Of a stretch of DNA of 64,000 nucleotides, positions 46,431 to 58,542 are shown piece after piece. The DNA is from Hordeum vulgare subsp. vulgare (lineage: Eukaryota; Streptophyta; Magnoliopsida; Poales; Poaceae). A model generated the notes under the pieces. It was not told where the DNA came from. It ran no database searches and saw nothing but the letters and a program-made list of their open reading frames with translations. The translations under genes and the position numbers were made by a program. The DNA lies in the NCBI RefSeq assembly GCF_904849725.1, contig NC_058523.1:202643689-202707688 (forward strand), given 5' to 3'. Numbering within the stretch: the stretch's first letter is position 1; every line of letters starts with the position of its first letter.

Positions 46431-48447
46431 ACTCACCCCCACTCAAAAGAATCTCGTCCCGAGATTTAGAAGTCGTCGGGAATAATGCAGGATATTCGAG
46501 TCGGAGACGATCCTCTCTTTCCCAAGTTGCCTCCTTTTCAGAATGATTTGACCACTGAACTTTAAGAAACTTGAGGTTTCGACGTCGAGTGGTACGCTCA
46601 GCTTGATCAAGAATGCGCACGGGGTATTCTCGGTAAGAAAGGTTATCTTGTAGATCAAGCGTTTCGTGGTCCACTTCACGGATGGGATCCGAAAAGCAAC
46701 GCCTGAGTTGCGAGACGTGGAAATCATCATGAACCTTGGAAAGATGCAGAGGAAGTTCCAACTGGTAGGCAACTTCTCCTCGTTTGGCAAGAATGCGAAA
46801 AGGTCCAATGTAACGAGGAGCCAATTTGCCACTGATACCGAATCGATGGGTACCCTTCAAAGGTGTAACCCGAAGGTAAGCCTTCTCGTCAACTTCAAAG
46901 GTCACAGCCTTATGATGACGATCATATTGGCTCTTTTGACAAGACTGGGCTGTTTTCAACTTTTCACGAATAATACGAACCTGCTCTTCTGCATCCTGGA
47001 TCATGTCCGGGCCAAAGAGTTGCCTCTCTCCGGTTTCTGACCAATTAAGAGGGGTTCGACATCTTCGTCCATAGAGAACTTCAAAAGGGGCTTTGCCCAA
47101 GCTTGATTGATAACTATTGTTATAAGCGAATTCGGCGAATGGAAGACACTTCTCCCAATTCATACCGAACGATATAACACAAGCTCGGAGCATATCTTCT
47201 AGAATTTGATTCACTCTTTCTACTTGACCACTTGATTGGGGATGGAAAGCAGTGCTAAAAGATAAGTGAGTCCCCATGGCATTCTGAAAACTTTCCCAGA
47301 AGCGAGAAGTAAAGATACTTCCACGGTCCGAGTTAATCTCCAGGGGCACACCATGAAGAGACACTATTCGAGAGATATATAACTCTGCTAGCTGGCTAGC
47401 TGTTATACTCTCGCGAACAGGAAGAAAATGAGCCACTTTGGAAAGACGGTCAATGACCACAAAGATAGCATTATTTCCTTTCTTGGTCTTGGGAAATCCG
47501 GAAATGAAATCCATGCTAACTTTATCCCATTTCCATTCAGGAATAGCTAAAGGTTGAAGGGTGCCAGCAGGCCTTTGATGTTCTGCCTTAACTCGACGAC
47601 AAACATCGCAGTTAGCAATGAACTCAGCAATTTCTCTCTTCATCCTAGTCCACCAGAACCTCTGGCGTAGGTCCTGATACATCTTAGTACTACCGGGATG
47701 AATCGTGAGAGGGGAATCATGAGCCTCCTTAAGGATTAACTGCCTTAGATGTGGGTTCTTAGGAACCACTAAACGATTCTGAAAGAACACCACACCTTGA
47801 TCATTCATGGAAAATTCTTTAGCGTTTCCGCTAGAAATATTCTCCTTGATCCGTGATATACCCTTGTCACGCTTTTGGCCAGCTATAATTTGATCCTTAA
47901 GAGTAGGCTTCGCCACCAGGGTAGAAAGGAATCCTTGAGGAACAATATGAAGATTCAACTTCCGAAAGTCCTCAAGGAGAAGTGGTTGACCTTGTTGTAG
48001 CATCAAATTGTTACAATAAGATTTACGACTTAGTGCATCGGCCATAACATTGGCCTTCCCCGGGGTGTAAGTTATCCCTAAGTCGTAATCCGAGATCAAC
48101 TCAACCCACCGTCTTTGCCTGAGATTCAAATCCGGCTGGGTGAAGATATATTTCAGACTTTGGTGATCAGTGAATATTTCGCAACGATTACCCAAAAGGT
48201 AATGTCGCCAGGTTTTTAGTGCATGGACCACAGCTGCAAGCTCAAGGTCATGTGTGGGATAATTATCCTCATGTGGACGCAACTGTCGAGATGCGTATGC
48301 GATCACATGACGATCTTGCATGAGAATGCAACCTAATCCTTGTCGCGAGGCGTCGCAATAGATAACAAAGTCCTTAAAAAAATCTGGTGGTAGCAACACA
48401 GGTGCGGAAGTCAGGCGTCTTTTCAGTTCCTGAAAACTATGCTCACA
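46417..48447 (-). pseudogene. pol: pol C-terminal part (RNase H, integrase, chromodomain), unit 1
   Basis: This follows the nonsense codon at 48448-48450 in the same frame. Numbered from the Met at 48399: RNase H with IYCDAS (13-18), the D78 region and D121; integrase zinc motif H227, H234, C264, C267; catalytic D297, D358, E394 (DD35E); chromodomain about 575-640 with [14 protein letters not shown]. It integrates element cDNA, and the chromodomain probably steers it to marked chromatin. The stop codon lies 14 bp inside LTR1 and the polypurine tract is translated. Confidence 0.93.
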
Positions 48448-50907
48448 CTATGGTGTCCACTCGAACTTTTTATCCTTCTTGAGGAGTTCAGTCAGAGGCT
48501 TTGCAACCTTGGAGAAATTCTCGACGAAGCGGCGACAATAGCTCGCTAGACCAAGAAAACTCCTAACTTGCTTAACCGATTCGGGTTGAGTCCAATCAAG
48601 GACAGCTTGAACTCTCTCGGGATTGACAGCAATACCCTTACCAGAGATTACGTGGCCTAGATAGGTCACTTCTGGTAACCAGAATTCACATTTTGAAAAT
48701 TTGGCATAAAGGCGATGCTCTCGAAGTTTCATCAATACCAGCCTTAGATGCTCGGCATGTTCTTGTTCATTCTTTGAGTAGATGAGAATATCATCGAGGT
48801 ATACTACGACGAATTTATCCAAATACTCCATAAAGATTGAATTCATCAGTCGAGAGAAGGTGGCTGGGGCATTGGTTAAACCGAAGGACATAACGGTGTA
48901 CTCATATTGGCCATAACGAGTAACAAAGGCCGTTTTTGGAATGTCCCCGTTCTTAATCCTGATTTGATGGTATCCCAACCTCAAATCCATTTTGGAGAAG
49001 ACTGAGGATCCAACGAGCTGATCGTACAGGTCGTTGATCCTGGGGAGCGGATACTTGTTCTTTATGGTGACCAGGTTAACTGGTCGGTAATCTACAACCA
49101 TCCGATCCGTTCCGTCTTTCTTCTTGACGAAGAGGACGGGACGAGCCCAAGGAGAAGAGCTAGGACGAATGAAACCTTTGTTCAAGGCCTCATCTAATTG
49201 CTTCTTAAGTTCGGCTAGCTCGAGGGGTGCCATCTTATAAGGTCTTCTGGCTATTGGGACAGTTCCCGGAACAAGATCTATCACAAACTCTACATCTCTG
49301 TCAGGTGGAATCCCTGGCAGTTCCTCTGGAAAAACATCTGGGAAGTCACGGACTATCGGAATGTCTTCAAGTTTCGGAAGAGGGTTGGCATTTAGGGAAT
49401 AGAGCTGGCATTTGGCAACTCGAGGAGAGACATTTACTATCTCACCCGAGGGATGGGTAAGCTGGACATTTCTAGAGTGAGTATCAATCTTGTCATAGTG
49501 AGCTGACATCCAGTCCATGCCCAAGATGATATTAATATCCGAAGATTTCAATGCTATCAATGAGGCTAGAAAAACTAGCCTGTCTACTAGAATCTCATTG
49601 CCATAGGTTATCCTAGAGGTTTGCCATTTACTACCAGGGGTTTGGACAACCAATGGAATTGGCATATCACAAAATGACATGTTATGCAACTGTGCATAAC
49701 TTTCTGAAATGAAGGAATGAGAAGACCCAGTGTCAAAGAGAACGGACGCTGGGTGATGATTAACAAGAAGCGTACCCAGCATGACGTCGGGATCCTCTGC
49801 AGCTTCTTCTGCTGACACATAGTTCACACGGCCACGTGCAGGAGTTGGCTTCACATAGAACGCTTTGCCCGACTTGGCCTGCCCGACGGACTTTCCGGGT
49901 TGCTTGGCACCCACATTCTGAGGACACTCAGGGGAATAATGCCCTGGTTCTCCACACTTGTAGCATATCACCTGGTTGGCACGTGGTGCAGCATTGCTAG
50001 CTGGACCACCATAAGCTTTTGATGGAGGGTTGGCCTGATTCGTCTGAGGCGCCACGTAGGATGGCCTCGGAGTGTATCTTGGCGGCAGAGAACTGTTTGG
50101 AACCCACAGCCTGCGTTTTGGAAACGCGGAACCAGAAGATGAGCCAAAGTCACGGGAGTGCTTCCTTGTGGCTTCGAAGTCAGTATGACCAGTCTCCGCA
50201 CTGATCGCTTTGTTGACTAGGGCTTGAAAGCTTGCACACTCATGGAGGCGCAGGTCTCGACGGAGCTTAGGGCTCAGACCCTTACGGAATCTTGCTTGCT
50301 TCTTGGCGTCAGTAGACACCTCCTCTGTTGCATAGCGGGCGAGGTTACCGAACTCGCGGCTATAGGCATCCACAGACAACTTGCCCTGAGTGAAGGCACA
50401 GAACTCCTCTCTCTTTCTGTCCATCAGGCCCTCTGGAATATGGTGCAGACGGAAAGCTGCGCTGAAGTTTGCCCATGTGGCCACTGGTTCAGCGGGACGC
50501 ATAGCTTCAAAATTCTCCCACCACAGATTGGCGGGTCCCTCCAGGAAATACGCCGCAAAGGTCACCTTGTCGGCCTCAGACACATTCGCAGAGCGAATCT
50601 TGCGTGAAATGTTGCACAACCAGTCATCAGCGTCGAGGGGATCGACGGAATGATGAAACTTTGGAGGATTCAGCTTCACAAAGTCATTGAGGGACACTGC
50701 AGCATTCCTAGGCTGTCGAGCCGTATTCTTCTCAATACGCTCTAGCAGTCGGTTGGTCTCCCTTTTGTTTCTTTCTGCCTCAAGCATCACTTCTACCAGA
50801 GAAGGTGGGTGAGGCAGGTCTTCCTGCGACGCTTGACTACCCTCACCTTGCTCATGAGCAGGGGCACGGTTCAACCTGGTGAACACCATCCTGACAAACA
50901 AACTCAT
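48448..50907 (-). pseudogene. gag-pol: gag-protease-RT, unit 1
   Basis: One frame of 819 residues. The likely gag start is the second Met ([10 protein letters not shown], 50889). Capsid region about 75-240 ([12 protein letters not shown]), zinc knuckle [14 protein letters not shown] at 315-328, protease FDTGSS at 391-396, RT from about 560 with DLRLGYHQI (641) and VVYLDDIL (702-708). It ends at TAG 48448-48450 where unit 2 reads CAG (Gln), a single substitution between RT and RNase H. Apart from this stop the unit 1 polyprotein is open. Confidence 0.94.
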
Positions 50908-51232
50908 AGCTTAGACCAATATCATATCAATACTAGCTATGGATTAAGAATGTACTGAACACACGGAATGCGGAAATGAATATCCGAACAACATGGTAAC
51001 AAGAAACTGCTATATATACACCATGGTTCATACACACCCTTACATAGTTCAGTACAAACTTACTCGAAGAGCAAACTACTGAAATGGTGGAACTACTCAT
51101 CAGAGGCTTACAAGCTTCCTATACATTATTTATCTAGGCCTCCGGAATTCATTTCACATTACTACCATACTCCACAAGTCACGCAGGACTGTGAACATAC
51201 GGCTACTACCATACTATCCTTCCGCTCATAGC
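50908..51232 (-). other. gap between upstream ORF and gag, unit 1
   Basis: Non-coding. Just before gag the minus strand reads TTTGTTTGTCAG|GATGG, acceptor-like. The same sequence stands before gag in unit 2. Confidence 0.4.
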
Positions 51233-52006
51233 TCAGGCATCCGCATAGAACATCTCATAGAGATTACCTCCATGACCTGGAAGCTCAACCTGCGGATCAG
51301 GAAACACTCTAGCCTGAGATCCCTGGGATCCATAAGGACACGGATGTGGCCTTGGTCCCCTGACTGGTGGTAAGAGGGGTCCCCGAAGAGGTGTGACTCC
51401 TCCTATAGCTGGCCAGTCAACGTGGGCCGGAAGATGGTTCCTAACAGGGTTCAGCATCTCCATGTCTCCATATCCTGTCTGGACTACCGGTGCCAGCTGC
51501 GTCAAAACTGTCCACAGACGGGCACGGGTAGCATAAAGCTCCATGCGGAGAGCACGAGCATCCTTGTCTCTGTTCTCTAGCATCTCAACAGTGGACTGCA
51601 GAAGTGGATCCTCCATAGAAGAATCAAAATAGACTCCACTAAGGTATCCCTCTTCACCAGACTGAGAGGCCGGAACATAGCAGAACTCTGAATTCTGCAG
51701 CAGTGCATGTCCCGCTCTCATAATGGTCAGCATTGAATAGGCAGCATCTTGTACTGCCATGTCAACAGTGACTCCCAACCCATAGGACCAATGGATTGGC
51801 TTCTCCGCTCCAGGGTAGTCTGGAAATACCCTAACAGTGCAGATGTACTGGCTCTGGTTGAAGTCTCGGTACTGTTCCTCTACCGTGTACTCGGGGTACC
51901 AGCGGTAACCGCACACCGACATCACCCTGACCAGCATGGCCGTATGACCCGGTACATCAATGCACCTGGTCAAACGTACCACCTGACGAGAAGGACGGCC
52001 AGGCAT
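51233..52006 (-). CDS. 257-residue ORF upstream of gag, unit 1, unknown function
   Basis: A complete ORF between the primer-binding site and gag, same strand as gag-pol. Unit 2 has an equal-length ORF with two amino-acid differences. Residues 37-96 have the pattern Pro-x-Tyr, then Y-x-C-x-V, then G-x-G-x-T-x3-A-x3-AA-x2-ML. This recalls a double-stranded-RNA-binding domain, but the usual basic residues before the second helix are replaced (TVDMAVQDAA). The C-terminal third is Pro/Gly-rich. The ATG directly follows CTCTACTTACAG, acceptor-like, so it may be reached by splicing. Intactness in both units supports coding; young age of the copies weakens that. Confidence 0.6.
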   Translation of the reverse strand: MPGRPSRQVVRLTRCIDVPGHTAMLVRVMSVCGYRWYPEYTVEEQYRDFNQSQYICTVRVFPDYPGAEKPIHWSYGLGVTVDMAVQDAAYSMLTIMRAGHALLQNSEFCYVPASQSGEEGYLSGVYFDSSMEDPLLQSTVEMLENRDKDARALRMELYATRARLWTVLTQLAPVVQTGYGDMEMLNPVRNHLPAHVDWPAIGGVTPLRGPLLPPVRGPRPHPCPYGSQGSQARVFPDPQVELPGHGGNLYEMFYADA

Positions 52007-52426
52007 CTGTAAGTAGAGAGTAATGCAAAAGCATTAGAGCTCTGAATGCAAAATTGGGCAGCATAACGGCTGTAAATGCTCAAAAACAAATTTTGAGACA
52101 ACCCAAAATAGAATAGCGTAACCACTCAACTATCAAGTTCAACTCTCTGGTCACCAAATTTACTTCCTGCTTCCTAGGAATAAAAGAAACCCAATATCTC
52201 TCGACCCGTAATCCTATAATCTACCGATCGGAAACACGAGCCTAGGAGAAGATGAGAAATCTAGTCCTTAATTCCCGCGGAAAAGACGAGGATGACCAGG
52301 ATAGAATATCTTGAGAAGAGAACAAGAGTGTTACGTTCCCTTCCACAAACAATTCCCTTATATATAACTAAGAAATTCTAGACTCAACTTCGACCAGTTT
52401 GGCTTAGTAATCCTACAGTCAGTCAG
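52007..52426 (-). other. leader between primer-binding site and upstream ORF, unit 1
   Basis: Non-coding, about 420 bp. Minus-strand TATATAAG lies at about 52358-52366, roughly 60 bp after the primer-binding site; it may be chance or an internal promoter element. Confidence 0.4.
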
Positions 52427-52438
52427 GCTCTGATACCA
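52427..52438 (-). other. primer-binding site, unit 1
   Basis: TGGTATCAGAGC on the minus strand, complementary to the 3' end of initiator methionine tRNA, 4 bases from LTR2. Confidence 0.9.
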
Positions 52439-52442
52439 ACGC

Positions 52443-55400
52443 TATCGGGACCCCGATCCTAAGCCATAGGAATCCAGCCTGTAACACATCGCATCCCTTT
52501 GTGGTCTCACGCACGGTTAACTCCACGGCTGCAGCCTTACCTTAGCCGGGACCGTTTGCGTCTTTTGACTCACGTATGCGATAGTGTCGCTAGCAATCCA
52601 ATGTCAAAGAACCCGGATCGACATGTCTAGTCATAAACCAAAGTGGCAGTACCGCACAAGGACAGTCATACATGACCCAACAAAGCAGGTGTCGGTCATC
52701 AGCAAATGTAGACGGATCGTAGCAAGCTACAAGGACTCCATTACATCGCGTGACATTTCCCCAAAGGGGACAGACACAGCAGCTAAGAAGGACACATGCC
52801 GGTCAACCAATGTGTCCGGAGCAGTAGCGAACTACCAAGGCTCGTTGGATCACAAAGGGGCATTTCCTTGTAAGGGGTGCTACTAAAGTTCACGACTAGG
52901 TAATCGAACCCCATACATATCAAGTACGACACACATACGCATGGCATACCGATATGTATAGATACATCGATGGCATTACAACATAACCATAAACATACAA
53001 CCTTTATTTAAGAGGCTCGGAAGAGCCACACACATAATATTATACATCAAGGGTCTCATGACCCGTAATAGCAGTCATACAATTACAAGCCAGCGGAAGA
53101 GTTATAAACTGTCTGGGCACAGACAGGGCAACTAGAAGGCACATGGCCTGACTATACTACACAGCCGACGTAGGGCCAGATCGTAGCTGGGACACCAGCT
53201 ACTCGTCGTCGTCGATGTCTACGAAGAACCCTCCATTAGGGTCATTAGCAACCTGTGCAACATTATTAAGCAAACATGAGTACGAAGGTACTCAGCAAGA
53301 CTTTAGGAGAACTAACTACTCATGCAAGGTATCAAAAGGTACTGTGGGGTTTCATGCGGGAAGCCAGCATTTGACTCGTGGCTAGACAACTTGCTCTTTG
53401 AAATTAGTTTTGACAACTTGATTTCTCGCACACAAGTCCACTAACACCACAACAATACACTATCGTGGAATCATTCCGTCTCCATGCGGAAATGCCGTCC
53501 ACGACACTCACGCTTATCTTGACAATTTTATGAGTAGCCATTGAAGTTATCTATGAACAACATATGTCTCCAAGTAGTCCATATCCGCGGACGCGGCTAT
53601 TCGAATAGATCATAACCCTGCAGGGGTGTACTTCGTCACACACGCTCTCGCCACTTATCGCCAAGTGCACGTCATGCACCTCGGCAACCTTCAAGTGGAA
53701 GCCCAGCGAGGGAGTCGGCCACGACCGTTAACCACACTAGTACCTAGTCCAGATTTATCGCCTATCTGAGAGTAACCCGTACGGAAGTCCGGCCGAGGTT
53801 TCCGCCACGGCCTCAAACGATGTGCGCAGGGTTCCCAAGCCCACCATCCGGGTGCCACTTGGTACACCGTGCCACTGCCTACCGCATCACGGTCCACCTC
53901 TCAGGTCAGCACCATGCACGGCCTCCAGCATTACTATAAACACCAGAAACTACTTGCAACTCCTGGACCGAGTACTAAGCGATTAATAGGCCGAGCGGGG
54001 TCATATTTCAGGGCCCAGCATGTGGTAGTATCTAGTCTTGGATTACATACACGGAACTTAGTTCCTATGGATGGTTCCAATGAAACAACCCGCCATGTAC
54101 TCCTACACAGCCTTTCACCGGTACCTTTACCAAATCAAGTTCAACACACGACCTTTGCTCACCGAACACATTCCACATTTATGTTCATCTCCCAGATGAC
54201 AGACCATACACAACTCTAAGCATAGCATGCATAGCAGGATAGGGCACATCAGAGCTCAAGCAACTACCAGGTATGCTAGGTTGCAAGGTTTGGCTATTTA
54301 CTGTGACAAGGTTAGGTCATGCAAAGGAAGTGGGTCCAACTATCTTGGCAAAAGCAGTTTAAGCATTTGATCCTAATGCAATAATTAGGTGCAGGAGCAA
54401 GAACATGGGATTTATCGGGATGATCAAAAGGGTTGCTTGCCTTGTTGCTCAGAGGAGGAACGACATCCGTCAGACGGATATTCGGTGGAATCCGGGGGTG
54501 CGGAGCCTACCGAAATGAATGGCAACATTCAATAACAAACATATGCAATCAAAATGGTGCATGAGCATGGCATGAGAATGCAAAGTGATAAGTTATTATA
54601 ATCAAGATGTTTTAGGTTTAGAGTTGATTTGAATCACATTCGAATAGCAATCCAAACGGGTATTCTCGGATACCGGTTTAATTGATTCGACCTGATGCTC
54701 AGATCAACCTAATGTTAACATGCATGAAATGTCATGTTATGGTACTGATTTATATCTAGGGCAGTGTGTGATCATTGCATTTATAATGAAATTTGGATAT
54801 TTTTGCAAATTCCATTTATAAAGTGATTAAAGAATTGAATTATTCCTTATTTCACAATTTAGGGTCCTGTAACTTTTTCAAACATAGTTGAAAATAGCAT
54901 AATCAGAATCCTTGAATTTTTCTGATACTTTTTCATATATAATTTATTTTCATTGGAGTTACAGATTAATTTCTATGATTTTTGCAATTTTTAGCAATTT
55001 CCTGAATTAGTTTTAAAATGGAAATTCCATTTATTGCATCAGGCTGACGTCAGCAAGTCAGCCTACCTGTTCAGGTCAAACCTGACAGGGGGGGCCCACT
55101 GGTCAGCCTCTCTGGGATTAATCCCGCGCTGACCAGCCCCTAATTGGGGTTTGACCAGGCGTGGGGCCCTGTGTCAGCGACTGAGGGGAGGGCGATTACG
55201 CCCTAATGGTCGGCCACGTCGACGCCCACCGGAGGGTGGTCACCGGTGACCAGACCCGCGGCGGAGGGCTCGCCGGAGACGACCTAGACGGCGCTGCACA
55301 GCACCAAAATGCACGCGGTTGGCAGCTACAGCATGCTCGCGAAGTGGCCGATCTGGCAGGACCAACTGGGGAGGCTAGGGTCGCCGGAAAAGGCGTCGGC

Positions 55401-56599
55401 GACGAGCCGGAGCGGCGGCCGAATCTCGGGCGTCCTCGGGGTCTTTGAAATAGGGGGATCTACGCTCGGTTCTTAGCTGCTACAGCATCTACGCGTCGTC
55501 CTGGAGCTGTTGGTGCCATCGGAAGGACGAGCTGGACATCGGAGGGCTACCGGCGACGAGCGGCAGCGGCGGTCCTCGTCGGGCTCCGGTGAAACTAGGG
55601 CTAGAGGAGGGGATCGACGGTGAAAACTTAGGGAAAACGACCGCATGCTCACAGGGAGTGCAGAGTAGATCTTAGACGGCTCGGGGAAGGCCTGGGGGCG
55701 ACGAATTGACGGGAGAGGTCCGGCGGCCGGAGGAGGAAGACGACGGCGTTGCGGGCGTTGCAGGGCTCGAGGAAGCTTCGGCTTCTGCAGAGACGACCAG
55801 GGCGACGAGGCGGAGCTAATGGCGTGCTCTGGGAGGGGATCCTATGGCCAGGGGCACGGGCAGCTCGAGCTCGAGCTCGGCTCTAATGGCGGCAGCAGGG
55901 AGAAGGAGGGGATCCGGGAGGAGGAGGAGAACCGAGGCGAGGAATGGATAGGGGAGGCTCTGGAGAGCTTATCCCCGTCGTCGCCAGCGCGAACCGGCGG
56001 CCAGGCAGGCACGCAGGTGCGTGGCCGCGCCGGAGGAGGCGGCGGCCACCTCCTGCTGCCTACTGGCGCGAGGGAGGGGACGAGCGGGGAGATGGGCCGG
56101 GCCAGTCTAGGGCGACAGGTAAGCCTTTTTCCATTTCCTGTGTTTTTGTTTTTCTGTTTTGCTAATTATTGTATTGCTAATTAATTCAGCTCCAAAACAA
56201 AAGGTAAAAACTATTTTAGACCTCCTGAAATAATTGTTATAATATCCCCACTCATTTCCAAGACTTTCAACATTTTTGGAAAATTATAGTTTCTGATTTC
56301 AAATTTTAAATTTGAAACCAGTGGCTTTTGCATTTATTTAAAATGCTTAAAGTGTTAAGAAAAATAGTTTTCTCCAATGCTCATTTACTTTCATGATTTA
56401 TCAGAAAGTTTGAACATTTCTCGAGGCCATTTTGGGTTCATTGATTTGAACTAGTTTGAAATTTCCTTTAATTGAAATGGTGGCTAGGGTTTTGAGTTTT
56501 TCCTTTGCCACTTTGTTGTTTTTGTTGAAACTTCTTAGATGCAAATGCAAAGAAGACATGAGCACAATGCTATCTTGCTTAAGGGTTAGGGATGTGACA
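52443..56599 (-). repeat. LTR2 of chromodomain Gypsy, shared by units 1 and 2
   Basis: About 4,157 bp, nearly identical to LTR1. It starts TATCGGGACC where LTR1 and LTR3 have TGTCGGGACC, so its terminal dinucleotide is altered. It serves as 5' LTR of unit 1 and 3' LTR of unit 2. GC-rich stretch about 55160-56130. Confidence 0.93.
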
Positions 56600-58542
56600 A
56601 CTCACCCCCACTCAAAAGAATCTCATCCCGAGATTTAGAAGTCGTCGGGAATAATGCAGGATATTCGAGTCGGAGACGATCCTCTCTTTCCCAAGTTGCC
56701 TCCTTTTCAGAATGATTTGACCACTGAACTTTAAGAAACTTGAGGTTTCGACGTCGAGTGGTACACTCAGCTTGATCAAGAATGCGCACGGGGTATTCTC
56801 GGTAAGAAAGGTTATCTTGTAGATCAAGAGTTTCGTGGTCCACTTCACGGATAGGATCCGAAAAGCAACGCCTGAGTTGCGAGACGTGGAAAACATCATG
56901 AACCTTGGAAAGATGCAGAGGAAGTTCCAACTGGTAGGCAACTTCTCCTCGTTTGGCAAGAATGCAAAAAGGTCCAATGTAACGAGGAGCCAATTTGCCC
57001 CTGATACCGAATCGATGGGTACCCTTCAAAGGTGTAACCCGAAGGTAAGCCTTCTCGTCAACTTCAAAGGTCACAGCCTTATGATGACGATCATATTGGC
57101 TCTTTTGACGAGACTGGGCTGTTTTCAACTTTTCACGAATAATATGAACCTGCTCTTCTGCATCCTGGATCATGTCCGGGCCAAAGAGTTGCCTCTCTCC
57201 GGTTTCTGACCAATTAAGAGGGGTTCGACATCTTCGTCCATAGAGAACTTCAAAAGGGGCTTTGCCCAAGCTTGATTGATAACTATTGTTATAAGCGAAT
57301 TCGGCGAATGGAAGACACTTCTCCCAATTCATACCGAACGATATAACACAAGCTCGGAGCATATCTTCTAGAATTTGATTCACTCTTTCTACTTGACCAC
57401 TTGATTGGGGATGGAAAGCAGTGCTAAAAGATAAGTGAGTCCCCATGGCATTCTGAGAACTTTCCCAGAAGCGAGAAGTAAAGATACTTCCACGGTCCGA
57501 GTTAATCTCCAGGGGAACACCATGAAGAGACACTATTCGAGAGATATATAACTCTGCTAGCTGGCTAGCTGTTATACTCTCGCGAACAGGAAGAAAATGA
57601 GCCACTTTGGAAAGACGGTCAATGACCACAAAGATAGCATTATTTCCTTTCTTGGTCTTGGGAAATCCGGAAATGAAATCCATGCTAACTTTATCCCATT
57701 TCCATTCAGGAATAGCTAAAGGTTGAAGGGTGCCAGCAGGCCTTTGATGTTCTGCCTTAACTCGACGACAAACATCGCAGTTAGCAATGAACTCAGCAAT
57801 TTCTCTCTTCATCCTAGTCCACCAGAACCTCTGGCGTAGGTCCTGATACATCTTAGTACTACCGGGATGAATCGTGAGAGGGGAATCATGAGCCTCCTTA
57901 AGGATTAACTGCCTTAGATGTGGGTTCTTAGGAACCACTAAACGATTCTGAAAGAACACCACACCTTGATCATTCATGGAAAATTCTTTAGCGTTTCCGC
58001 TAGAAATATTCTCCTTGATCCGTGATATACCCTTGTCACGCTTTTGGCCAGCTATAATTTGATCCTTAAGAGTAGGCTTCGCCACCAGGGTAGAAAGGAA
58101 TCCTTGAGGAACAATATGAAGATTCAACTTCCGAAAGTCCTCAAGGAGAAGTGGTTGACCTTGTTGTAGCATCAAATTGTTACAATAAGATTTACGACTT
58201 AGTGCATCGGCCATAACATTGGCCTTCCCCGGGGTGTAAGTTATCCCTAAGTCGTAATCCGAGATCAACTCAACCCACCGTCTTTGCCTGAGATTCAAAT
58301 CCGGCTGGGTGAAGATATATTTCAGACTTTGGTGATCAGTGAATATTTCGCAACGATTACCCAAAAGGTAATGTCGCCAGGTTTTTAGTGCATGGACCAC
58401 AGCTGCAAGCTCAAGGTCATGTGTGGGATAATTATCCTCATGTGGACGCAACTGTCGAGATGCGTATGCGATCACATGACGATCTTGCATGAGAATGCAA
58501 CCTAATCCTTGTCGCGAGGCGTCGCAATAGATAACAAAGTCC
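56586..58542 (-). pseudogene. pol: pol C-terminal part (RNase H, integrase, chromodomain), unit 2
   Basis: Same protein as 46417-48447 with few substitutions. It is separated from the upstream frame by one extra A in an A-run on the + strand (eight at 58545-58552, seven in unit 1 at 48376-48382). The readable frame from the Met at 58490 starts inside RNase H. Integrase D, D and E and the chromodomain are intact; the stop is inside LTR2. Confidence 0.93.

Larger units (their letters stand above)
42277..52442 (-). mobile_element. chromodomain Gypsy, tandem unit 1 (LTR1 plus body)
   Basis: On the minus strand: body 52442-46431 with primer-binding site at 52438-52427, an upstream ORF, gag-pol with chromodomain, and a polypurine tract at about 46431-46450, then LTR1. 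The upstream LTR is shared with unit 2 (LTR2). The 4.15 kb LTRs and C-terminal chromodomain fit the Tekay/Del chromovirus lineage. Left flank is CCTAA (42272-42276). Confidence 0.88.
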
